A stretch of 64,000 nucleotides of DNA from Maniola hyperantus. Lineage: Eukaryota; Arthropoda; Insecta; Lepidoptera; Nymphalidae. Positions within the stretch are counted from its first letter, which is position 1, and every line of letters starts with the position of its first letter. This document shows positions 47,201 to 55,500 of this stretch, piece after piece. The DNA lies in the NCBI RefSeq assembly GCF_902806685.2, contig NC_048547.1, positions 9,807,196 through 9,871,195 of the forward strand, given 5' to 3'. The position numbers were made by a program, and so were the translations under genes. A model generated the notes under the pieces. That model ran no database searches. It saw only the letters and a program-made list of their open reading frames with translations, and had not been told where the DNA came from.

Positions 47201-49188
47201 CACAGATCACTTGAAAATCATAAATTCGATTATTGTGAGCCAACCCCTTAAAAGATACATGTAGGTATACTATCGCGGACTTTTTTAAACGTTGTAATAG
47301 AAACAATTTCACATTGTTTTCGTGTAACTTTGACCATTTAGGCAACGCACGCCTCGGAAACTCTCAAATGAGAGGATTTTTTTCTAACCTAATTCACATT
47401 ATTTCAATTTCCCTAGGGATTTTTAACTTTTTGAAAACTAAACAATACCTATAAACCTTCCTCTTGAATCACTCTATCTATTGGTGAAAACCGCATTAAC
47501 ATCCGTAGCGTAGTTTAAAAGATCTACGCGTTCAAACATACATACAAACAGCGGGAAGCGACTTTATTTTATACTATCTAGAGAAGATAACAGACTGGTT
47601 TGAATTATCCTCAAGACTTGCTAATTATCATGCTACACATTCCAATTTAAGTATTATCTCTATTTACCAATTAGTTACAGTTGGTAGGTAGGTAGATGTA
47701 TTAGGTAGTAAATACCTACTTAACAAAATGGTTAAAATTAGTGTAAGTAAGTAGATAGGTATTAAAGTAAGTACCTAATAGTTAAAATTAATTTAAAACT
47801 AATGTACTTAAGCTTATGTTAGCTGATCTGATTTTTAATTCGGTGTAATTCTGTACTTTGTAATTTTTACACATCAGGGGAGTTATTAATTATATGAAAA
47901 ACAGGATGACCTCCAGAAGTTCGATTTTACCACAAATTAATTAGCTGTCAAAATTCCACGGAATTAAATTCTGTCTCGTAGTTTATTTCGAGTGCCTTTT
48001 GCGCCCACGAAGTTTCGGTGGTTTCGGTTGATTTGATGACAACGTATAAGTCAAGATTATCTAATCTTGACGTACAGTATGTAACGTTGAACCATCGTTG
48101 AACCTTGCGTTGAACTAAGTTAATTTTTTTTCATTTCAATTTCAAGCATTTTGATGTTTCTAAAAAAGGACCCCACATAGTTTTGATTGAGGATTTTTCA
48201 AAAAGTTCCTTCACAAAACCTTGTGTCCTTTACGAACACAACAACAAAAACGGCCAAGTGCGAGTTAGACTCGCGCAACAAGGGTTCCGTACTACATCGC
48301 ATTTTTTCGACATTTTGCACGATAACTCAAAAACTATTATGCATGTAAATAAATAAAAGTATGTTTTAGAATGTACCTATAGGTAAATTCCTTTCATATG
48401 AAATCCCACTTGGTATAGTAATCTTACTAACAATTTGTTTATGATGACCGTTTAATTTTTTTGTGATGTAACCACGAATTCATGTTTTTCGGGTATTTCC
48501 CTTTATGTGTGCTATAAGACCTACCCACCTGTCAAATTTCATGATTCTAAGTCAACGGGAGGTACCCTATATGTTTCTTGACAGACCCGACAGACAGACA
48601 GACATACTGACAAAGAAGTGATCATTCAAGGGTTCCTTTTTCCTGTTGAGGTACGGAACCCTAAAAATCAACCAAATCGGTTGAGTTGTTCTCAATTATG
48701 ATGATCTTCCATACAATGTATCTACAAGATTTAAAGTTATCTTTTATGTGAGAAATGTTTTATCTCTGGTAAAACACAGAATTCCATCGAATTAAAAATC
48801 AGAGTAAGTAAGTATAGGTAGTTCCATGAAAATATCATTTTCGATTAATAGAACTAATAATTATGATTTAACCCTTAGGGTGCTTGTCCAATGAAGCGGA
48901 GCGAGTCGGAGATCTGGTCAACAGACCAAGCACATAATTTATTAATTAATAAAAGAAATTAATAAAAGATGATGTGAAAATATTATCATCATCTGCCAAT
49001 AATCTAATTACTGCTCTCACTCCTCCGCTCATCTCAGCTTTTGTGGATACCAGGGCCTCAGTAGGTAGGTACGTAGGTACGTAGGTAGGTACTTAGCTGC
49101 CAAAAAATGTTTTACTTAGGTATGTACTAAAATTACCTAAGATTAAAATAAAACCACTTACTTTATTATATTTTATTTCTGGCGCCAT
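35193..49188 (-). CDS. Aldehyde dehydrogenase, ALDH1-like, eleven exons
   Basis: NAD(P)+-dependent oxidation of aldehydes to acids; no targeting peptide (starts MAPEIKYNK), so probably cytosolic. Exons: 49188-49162, 44752-44648, 43610-43343, 42122-42006, 41370-41183, 40459-40357, 39543-39359, 37370-37206, 36584-36427, 36073-35999, 35262-35193; 1461 nt, 486 residues, normal for the family. Conserved residues: PWNAP (Asn156), VVVKPAEQTPL (Lys179), VVLELGGKSPL (Glu255, general base), GQVC (Cys289, nucleophile), KEEIFGPV (386-390), PFGGFKESG, EVKTVT near the C terminus. Less usual: FTGSLE for FTGSTE, NNGMVL for the usual NGKPY stretch, SLADK for GWADK. All junctions keep phase except that the donor after exon 2 reads TT. 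Substrate cannot be told from sequence; retinal or odorant aldehydes are only possibilities. Confidence 0.94.
35999..36073 (-). CDS. ALDH exon 10
   Basis: 75 nt, acceptor TTATCTTTAG, donor GTAAGT, phase 2-2. VNTYLHHGPQLPFGGFKESG then IGRE; too short for an ORF scan but unmistakable. Confidence 0.92.
36290..36395 (+). repeat. SINE family 1, tail fragment
   Basis: GAGACCCGTGCTCTGTAGTG and the TGATCATCATGATGATGATGA tail in ALDH intron 9. Confidence 0.55.
36427..36584 (-). CDS. ALDH exon 9
   Basis: 158 nt, acceptor AATTTATAG-like TTTATAG, donor TTG/GTACGA, phase 0 to 2. Starts IFGPVQSILKFDTLEEAIDR, ends with FSRHVEAGNI and a split Trp codon. Confidence 0.93.
36850..37045 (+). mobile_element. 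LINE reverse transcriptase C-terminal fragment
   Basis: Short frame with PRHSTTGPRGILKYVPMHPY and ATIWNALLGFP, similar in layout to the C terminus of non-LTR elements. Lies in ALDH intron 8, antisense to the gene. Confidence 0.45.
37206..37370 (-). CDS. ALDH exon 8
   Basis: 165 nt, phase 0-0, donor GTAAAC. IDETMMNKVLGYIEKGKSEG...GFYIEPAVFADV...MTIAKEE. Confidence 0.95.
37500..38212 (+). mobile_element. LINE 3' fragment in ALDH intron 7
   Basis: Open frame 37542-37865 resembles the end of a non-LTR reverse transcriptase (LKWLPIRRRRDLHVLSLLY; SFTVRAVELWNALPLTIRKS; SFKTAVKNHYL). A 3' region follows and ends in ATTTATTATT runs. It is on the strand opposite to the host gene. Confidence 0.75.
38216..38585 (+). 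repeat. Dispersed repeat, copy in ALDH intron 7
   Basis: Shares AAGTCGCTTCCCGC, GATAGAGTGGTTCAAGAGGA and CTCTCATTTGAGAGTTTCCG with an inverted copy at 47205-47580. It directly follows the LINE 3' end at 38212. Confidence 0.65.
38896..39100 (+). repeat. CGACTTCGTCCGCGTGG dispersed repeat, long-tail subtype
   Basis: Core GTGACTTCGTCCGCGTGG, CAAAATCGGTTGAACGG block and end ATAATTAGTATGGAT. ALDH intron 7. Confidence 0.7.
39359..39543 (-). CDS. ALDH exon 7
   Basis: 185 nt, acceptor AAATATTTGCAG, donor GTGATT, phase 1 to 0. AVFLHQGQVCIAASRLFVQ holds the nucleophilic Cys; ends NPILETTQNGPQ. Confidence 0.95.
40357..40459 (-). CDS. ALDH exon 6
   Basis: 103 nt, acceptor GTTGCTTGCAG, donor GTAAGT, phase 0 to 1. 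VGKLIQQAAG...VVLELGGKSPLVIMDDAD with the catalytic general base Glu. Confidence 0.95.
40811..40957. repeat. GC-rich foldback repeat in ALDH intron 5
   Basis: Full-length copy in inverted core orientation compared with the first copies, between ALDH exons 5 and 6. Confidence 0.75.
41183..41370 (-). CDS. ALDH exon 5
   Basis: 188 nt. Acceptor GTGTTCCAAG is weak (short pyrimidine tract) but phase and sequence fit. CTVVVKPAEQTPLTALVLAA then GVPPGVVNVVPGFG and FTGSLE: cofactor-binding Rossmann part. GC rich compared with neighbouring introns. Confidence 0.95.
41447..41610 (-). repeat. tRNA-headed SINE, family 2
   Basis: Third copy, in ALDH intron 4, next to the half foldback repeat. Confidence 0.75.
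41665..41758. repeat. GC-rich foldback repeat, half copy
   Basis: Left half only, joined directly to a SINE tail at about 41755. Confidence 0.6.
41760..41995 (+). repeat. SINE family 1, body and tail
   Basis: Begins just after the tRNA-like head, keeps body (CTGCATGCCTGAGAG) and tail, and ends beside ALDH exon 4. Confidence 0.65.
42006..42122 (-). CDS. ALDH exon 4
   Basis: 117 nt, donor GTGAGT, phase 1-1. KQPVGVCGLILPWNAPILMF, holding the PWN Asn that helps form the oxyanion hole. Confidence 0.94.
42365..42598 (-). repeat. CGACTTCGTCCGCGTGG dispersed repeat, long-tail subtype
   Basis: Reverse copy ending ACCGAAGTCGCGGGCATCAG. ALDH intron 3. Confidence 0.65.
42697..42850 (+). repeat. Dispersed repeat (TTAGCCCTTGGCTGCAATCT family)
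   Basis: Copy in ALDH intron 3 with TTAGCCCTTGACTGCAATCT and ACCCCTTTGGTTTCTACACG. Confidence 0.6.
43081..43325 (+). repeat. CGACTTCGTCCGCGTGG dispersed repeat
   Basis: Full copy ending about 20 bases before the donor side of ALDH exon 3. Confidence 0.7.
43343..43610 (-). CDS. ALDH exon 3
   Basis: Acceptor GAATTTACAG, donor GTAAGT, 268 nt, phase 0 to 1. EDINAAVQSAKRAF...WRLMDASQRGKLLNKFADL...LAELET. The stretch after this, NNGMVLTMSRGFIGAAAYHIRY, is divergent from common ALDH1 sequence. Confidence 0.93.
44200..44620 (+). mobile_element. Decayed LINE 3' end in ALDH intron 2
   Basis: Broken frames include a MVANYGPHKEAQ-like start, DDLKRVAGSRWIQAA and a TGATGAT tail. The same family appears on the minus strand at 59428-59897. 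Its end is about 30 bases from the defective ALDH donor. Confidence 0.6.
44642..44647 (-). other. Defective 5' splice site after ALDH exon 2
   Basis: Reads AAG/TTAAGT. A single change from AAG/GTAAGT would explain it. The nearest real GT (two bases into codon 44, GATAA/GTTAAG) would shift the frame of exon 3, because both usable acceptors there (43611 region) are phase 0. Either a base error, a polymorphic null allele, or a non-canonical intron. Confidence 0.75.
44648..44752 (-). CDS. ALDH exon 2
   Basis: Acceptor TTTCATTCAG, 35 codons IFIDNQWVDAVNGKTFETFN...AEGDK. Family comparison puts the exon end after AAG (Lys44), since exon 3 opens in phase 0 with EDINAAV. The next bases are TTAAGT, not GTAAGT. 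Confidence 0.88.
45500..45800. repeat. CGACTTCGTCCGCGTGG repeats, facing pair
   Basis: A short plus-oriented piece (45503-45585) followed by a full minus-oriented copy ending ATGAAGTCGCGGGCATCATC. ALDH intron 1. Confidence 0.6.
46031..46285. repeat. GC-rich foldback repeat with a second internal insertion
   Basis: The terminal stem is cut after GATAGGTC at 46044; a 104-base insert beginning AAACTCAAACTCAAATT (a LINE-tail-like end) follows and the stem resumes as GATC-GAGATGGCAATC. Confidence 0.65.
47205..47580 (-). repeat. Dispersed repeat, inverted copy in ALDH intron 1
   Basis: Reverse complement of the copy at 38216-38585 with moderate divergence. The two bracket ALDH exons 2-7 in opposite orientation. 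Confidence 0.65.
48250..48667 (+). repeat. GGTACGGAACCC dispersed repeat, full copy
   Basis: ACGGCCAAGTGCGAGTTAGA at the start, GAGGTACGGAACCCTAAAAA at the end. ALDH intron 1. Confidence 0.75.
49162..49188 (-). CDS. ALDH exon 1
   Basis: ATG in context ATAATGG, nine codons (MAPEIKYNK), donor GTAAGT, phase 0. It joins exon 2 to give KYNK-IFIDNQWVDA, as expected for ALDH1 proteins. The following intron is about 4.4 kb. Confidence 0.85.
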
Positions 49189-50269
49189 TATTTTAATAAT
49201 TTACCAAACACCTCTTAAGCAAACAGAACACACGTCACTCGTATTCGACCGATTTTTACGAATGAGGCTTGCAACTAAATTACAATCACAACACGATACC
49301 ACACGATACTACTAATCAGTAATCACTGTAGATAATAATTATGTTTTAGGTATAGTAGATTTATGTACCTACTTTTAATAATAGCATTGCAGAAAAAACC
49401 GGCCAAGTGCGACTCGAACTCTCAAAAGAAGGGTTCCTTACCATAGTACAAGATTATGTACCTACCCTTTGCTACCTAGGTGCTTTTTACCCGACTACGG
49501 CAAAGTCAAAAGGAAGGGTTATGGTTTTGGCAGTTTATGTATGTATATATGTATGTGTCATGTAGGTTTGTATTTATGTGTGTTCCAATGTTGCGGCTAA
49601 ACTACTGGGCCGATTTTGATAAACGTGGTGTCAATTGATTGATTGAGAGAAAAAGAGTGTGTATCACATAGTTTTTTAAGATAAAGATAAAGAGTAGTGT
49701 ATCAAATCGTTCTTTAAGATATAGAGGAGTGGAGCGATTAAACATTATACAGTAAAGAAGATGAACGATGTGAATATTCCTGCGAAGACGAATTGTGAGC
49801 CACTTGAGCTTACGGCGGTACTCGGAGACGTGGTCATACTTTCGTAGCCCGAATATGAACCTTATACAAAGATTTTAAAGCCGCTCAAGTTTATTCATTT
49901 GGTCCTCAGTTAGGTTAGAAAAAAACCCTTGTAGGATCACTTCGTTGTCTATCTCTATTCTGTCTGTCTGTCTTGTCTCTCAAGACCCATGGAGCGAATC
50001 AACACCTATAGGGTAGGTACTTTACGTTGACCTAGAATCATGGGCAGGTATTCAATGGGGCCTTTGGGGTCTTGGGATTCTCTTGTACAAAATCTATAAA
50101 CTAAACTAAATTAAGAGGTCTAAATCTAGAGCTACCCTTTTCCGCAAGCAACATTATGAAAGGGATAGCAATAGATTTAGACGTGCCATTTTAGTTTAGT
50201 TTAGAGATTGAGTACAACGGAACTAGACTAGCCACGTCTGCACAAGTAGCTGTACCTAAATGGAAAAAT

Positions 50270-50820
50270 CCACAGATTTTCAGAAAGTGTTCATAGTGAA
50301 TTCATGTTGTAGGTATCAAGCAAAGACTTTGTGCTTGGACTCCAAGTCCAAACTTCTCAATCCTGATGATGTGGGGTACAGTACTCCTAAACTATAGTGA
50401 TTTAGAAACTGCGGATGATGCAATATTACTTGTGGTGCCAAGTATAGACTAAACCATTGAACTTCGGATCCTAACTCCTCAATCCTGATGCTGCAGGTAC
50501 TGAACTCCTAAGCCGTGGGGATTCAGGAATTTCTGATTGTGAATTGATATTTTAGGTATCAAGCAACGGCTTCATGATTACACTCCAAGTCTGAACTCTT
50601 CAAACCTGATGATGCATTGTACAGCACTCCTAAACTATAGAGATTCAGAAACTGCTTCTGGTAAAATAATATTGTAAATGCCGAGCATATACTTTGTTAT
50701 TGAATCCCAAGTCCCAACTCTTCAATTCTGATGCTGCAAGGTACTGAACTCCTAAGCCATGTGGATTTGGAAAGTTTTGCAGGTGAATTGATATTTTAGG
50801 TACCAAGAAATGACTAGGTA
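50270..50820. repeat. Four-unit 122-bp tandem repeat
   Basis: Anchor CTCAATCCTGATGATG / TTCAATTCTGATGCTG recurs at 50356, 50478, 50599 and 50721, spacing 122, 121 and 122. Units alternate in content: 1 resembles 3 (CTCCTAAACTATAG) and 2 resembles 4 (GAACTCCTAAGCC), so it is two dimers of about 245 bases. Confidence 0.75.
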
Positions 50821-50934
50821 CTAAGTACTTACACTAAAAAGCTTAAAATAAAAATAAATAAATAAAACCGACTTCTACGACGACTTTTTTTTTGTGGCAT
50901 AGTAGTGGAATACATAAACGAAGAGTTCTTAAAT

Positions 50935-51136
50935 CTGTATATATAAAATTCTGACTGACTTATATACGTAATCATTGCACAGCCTAAACCACTGGTCCTA
51001 GATACTTAAAATTTGGCGGGTGTATTCTTTGTGAAGTAGGTAGGTATCCACTAAGAAAGAATTTTTTGAAATTCCATCCCTAAGTGGGTTAAATGCGGGT
51101 TTGAAACCGGACGAAGTCGTGAGCATAAGCTAGTCT
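50935..51136 (-). repeat. CGACTTCGTCCGCGTGG dispersed repeat
   Basis: Reverse copy ending GGACGAAGTCGTGAGCATAA, between ALDH and the LRMDA-like gene. Confidence 0.6.
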
Positions 51137-52531
51137 AAATATATACAAGGAAAAGGTGACAGACTAATTCTATTAATATGGTGATATAGTGCTTTGAAAT
51201 TAGTTTAGTCCACGCGGACGAAGTCGCTAGTAATTAAAGCTAGTAAGTACAATACCAATTTTTAGCCCTATGCGAATCCTATTGTTACCTTGAATGTCTA
51301 TTTTGACCGGATTATAATATAATTTATATCCCGTAGTGCGAAATGAGCATTGTTGCCATAGTAGTATTACGATTTAGTTTCAATAATATGTTATTAATTC
51401 TTTTATGGCATAGTAGTCAGTAGTAGAATACATAAACGAAGAACTCTGTTGATGAAGGAGTTAGTGATGTATGTGGTTCAATTGGTTCATGTGAATGAGT
51501 CCATGAACGAGTTCCTGCTTCTCTATTTCAGATTAAACTTTCACAAGAAGAGTAGGTAAAGAAGAAGCATTATAAAACTAGTAAATAATTACTAAAATAA
51601 AATAAGTAGGTACCTAAGTACCTAGAAATAGTATAATAGTGCTTTAAAAAGGGGCTTTAGAATTTGATTTACGTAAATATGTTTTTTATTGAGTAGGTAA
51701 TAAGGTGTTCTTAGATGTTAGTTACTAAATAATTTACAGCAGGATAAACCATTAATTCCATTGAACTATCGACTCACAATGTTTGACACGTTTCTCTAAG
51801 TAATGTACCAACTGGATTGGTGGTTCATTACCAATATGTTGTTGCCCCCATCCAGCACTATTTATTTTTCATAAAAATCTGGTAGCACTGGACACGTCAA
51901 AAAAAATTCCAATATAAGAATCATAATATGTCTAAAGTTACCCGTAACCACTGTGATTCATAAGCAAAGTTCATAAGTCTTTTTAATCCAAGTTTTTGTT
52001 CAACACGCTCAGGGTTTTTCGAAAAAAAACAGCTGGCAGCCCGGGAAGGAAACCATAGACTATACCTATTAGGAAACGTCAAATATATGTCAAACCTAAT
52101 ACCTACCTACATTAAGACTAACCTACCAATTTTAATGTTTGTTATTGTGTTGTTGTTTTATTTAAATTAAAAATTCCATTCTACTTTACAAAAATGTGTT
52201 AAGCAATATAGTACAATATCAAATGATTTCCCAGTTATTAATACTTAATTGTTAATTTAGTTTAAGGTTTAAGTAGTTTTCTGCACTAAATTTATAACTT
52301 TAAAACTCGTAAACTCTTGACTCTTGATCCACTTTTATGCTTTTTTCTCATTTTCCAATATAAATTAGTAATATTACAAACACGATTTTTACTAGATTAG
52401 CTCAATACATTAATAATTACTCTTTACTACGTAGAACGAAGAACTAAGGAACGCTAGTTCGGTCCAGTCGTCTGTCGTCATTTTTATGCATAAGCTGGCC
52501 ATTTGTGGACTGTTTTAAGTGTTATTTCACA

Positions 52532-52582
52532 ATGGAAACTTCTCATATTAATGACTTTGCGTTATGTTTCGAAAAAAAACGA
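52532..52582 (+). CDS. LRMDA: LRMDA-like exon 1 (start exon, tentative)
   Basis: ATG in the favourable context CACAATGG, 17 codons METSHINDFALCFEKKR, donor CGA/GTAAGT in phase 0, which fits the phase 0 acceptor at 56823. No better start exon was seen upstream of 56823. The 4.2 kb intron and short length keep confidence moderate. Confidence 0.55.
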
Positions 52583-55500
52583 GTAAGTAATATTAATTAA
52601 GTATTTAATTAATAAATAAAATACCTATTACCTATTTGCTATAGGTAAATATGGCAAATTGTTGATGGTAGATACTTAGGTAGTAAACTATAATATAACA
52701 GGCTCCACCACACGAATGCGTTATTAACAGTCGATATCGACAATATCACAATGTGTAGTAAGAATATACATTTTTACGACGCGTGCAATCCTACACACAC
52801 AATAAAGCTAGTAGAAATTTGGGATCTACAGTCCCCTGTCCTGAATTAGATTGTGTTCATTATGTACATCATAATTATGATTAATGATCAGAATAATATG
52901 CTAAGCAGCTTGTAGGGGTACATACACTAGAAATATTGGAAAATAAAAATGCAGCTGGGCAATAAAATTATTGCAATAATGCATTCAATTTTTTATCTAC
53001 CTTTATGATCTATCTACCTTGTAATATAATAAGCTATAAGTATAAATAATTCATATTCATAATAATCAATTCATATTATGTAAATATATAAAAAGAACAG
53101 GTTGACTGACTGACTGATCTATCAATGCTTTGTATCATTGCATTCAAATGCACGAGTATAGTGTTCTAACTCTTGAGTTTATTGTTAATTTTCTGATTAG
53201 TAGTTAAAATCTTAATCATGATCATAATAATCATAATCATATTCGTTATTTGCTTGAGTGCAGGTACAGAAGGTGGTACAAATAATATATTATAAAAATA
53301 CAATATATTGAGTCCAATGTATTCAACCATGCAAATATTATGTTCTTATATTAAACTAGCTGCCCCGGCGAACTTCGTACCGCCTAACAGTTGATTCTTT
53401 TTCAGGCAATTTTTAAAATTTTTCTCTCTGTAAGAACCATCCTCGTACTTCAAGGAATATTATAAAAAAAAATATCGAAATCGGTTCTGCTGTTTTCGAG
53501 ATTTGCGATCAGCAACACATTCAGTGATTCATTTTTATTATAATATAGAGATTAGTGAAGTAGAATAAATTATTATTTAATTAACACAATGAAATTATCT
53601 ACACAATAGGTACAGGATACACACAGATTACGTACAGTATAATCAATTGTTTATTTATAGTTAATATCTCTAATTTATTTCCAAATACTAATATGCCACA
53701 ATTATTTTATTCTATTATATTATTTATTATTATATTTACCTCACTCGATGCTTAAATAAACGAGATAGGCATATAAGTTCCCATCTTAACATATCTATCT
53801 CACTCTTTCATATAGCGCTGTCTCTCCAACCCCACCACCGGCAGTGCCTAGCAGCACGAGGTTGCTGCGCTTGCTATTATAATATGCGTTGAATATCACT
53901 AGGCAGAATTCGAAGTAAAGCATTGAGTAAGGTGTGTAAATTAATAAGCGTTTTATTGGTAGGTAAAACGCGTTTATTAATTTGACTGTACCTTACTCGA
54001 TGCTTAAATAAATGAGACGTGTTTTTGAAATACTTCCTAGACTCAATTACTGACGTATTTCTTTTGTGCGTCTGTAGTTAGTATAACTACTGCAAGGAAT
54101 ATAGGTACCTACTACTCTCTACTTCGCTAGCAGAGCGTGGCTCTCGTCTCGTAATGAGCGATCAATAAATTAAAAGGCTTCAGTACACATTGGTCCTAAT
54201 CATGACCTAATGCGTTCGGCGAGTGCCGGCCACTTTGAAGAATTGTGCCAAGATCTTTGATGTTTGTATGAAAACCCACAAAAATCTCCAAGCTTGCTAC
54301 GTAGAACCAGAGGCCCTGTACACGTTCAACGAGTGCGTTGAGGCAACGGACGGACGAACGGACAGCGGAGGCTTAGTAATGGGGTCCCGTTCCGCGTTAG
54401 CACCTTTCGGATACGGAACTCTAAAAATACAAGACGAAAGAAAGTAAACCCCCGGATCATGGCCTATAATAAAGATGAACTGAGATCAGAAATATATCGC
54501 GCAGTATGCGACAGGATAGTTAAATTTTATGTTCACCATAAACAACACACATTAACTGCAAAAAGCTCTGAATTATGAGCCTATTGAGTCTACTTCAGCT
54601 TAGAGCTACAAGAAAATATATTCCTAACATTACACTGGGTAATGTGAAGTGTAAATGAAAACCGTCTAGAGATAAAGTTCTATTTTATTTTACCCAAATA
54701 TTTATACTTACCTAAGTATTAAAAGGTGCCAATATAGAGGGAACCAGCGCGTGCCAGACCTTCGTTATTTTATAAAAGCTGAGCGTTTCTCTGCGCATTG
54801 CCCCCAACACACTAACAAACAAAAAAAACCGGCCAAGTGCGAGTCAGACTAGCGCACCGAGGGCTCGGTACTCGGGCATTTTTTTCGACATTTTACACGA
54901 TAAATCAAAAACTATTATGCAACGAACAAACTCAGTGTGGCGGGGGATTTTAATTTATAATATTACTAGCTGATGCCCGCGTTCTCGTCCGCGCAGATTT
55001 AGGTTTTTCAAAATCCCGTGGGAACTCTTTGATTTTCCGGGATATAAAGTAGCCTACCTACTAGTAGTAGTATGTTACTCTTCGTCCTATCAACTAACTC
55101 TGCCAAAATCGTGAAGGAAGGAAAATTATACAAACAAACACCCTTTCGCATTTATAATATTAGTATAGACGTAATGATTTATCATCAGGATTATTGTCTA
55201 TCACATGCTATATGTTTTCTGAATTTTAAAGTTGTGATACGCTACAAAGCGAAAAGTTCCGATCTTAGTAAGTTCTATTGTGAAGTTTCCCCTCACTCAG
55301 ATAAAGTTGGAACTCTCTTTTATAATCATTAACTCATGAACAGACGTTTTTAGGGTTCCGTACCCGAAGGGTGCCAACGGGACCCTATTACAAAGCCTCC
55401 GTTGTCCGTCCGTCCGTCTCTCTGTGTGTCAGCGGGCTGTATCTCGTGGACAGTAATAGGTATAGTACTGAACGTGTATTTCTATTGCCGCTATAACTAA

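Larger units (their letters stand above)
49189..52531. other. Divergent intergenic region, ALDH and LRMDA-like gene
   Basis: About 3.3 kb between the two start codons, expected to hold both promoters. It contains repeat fragments and the 122-bp tandem array. No TATA box or other promoter element could be assigned with confidence. Confidence 0.5.

Noticed and set aside
50270..50820. CRISPR-like or satellite array.
   Set aside because: Only four degenerate 122-base units without spacer-repeat structure, in an animal genome.
54223..54447. 74-codon plus-strand frame.
   Set aside because: Part of a dispersed repeat with related copies nearby; no recognised domain.
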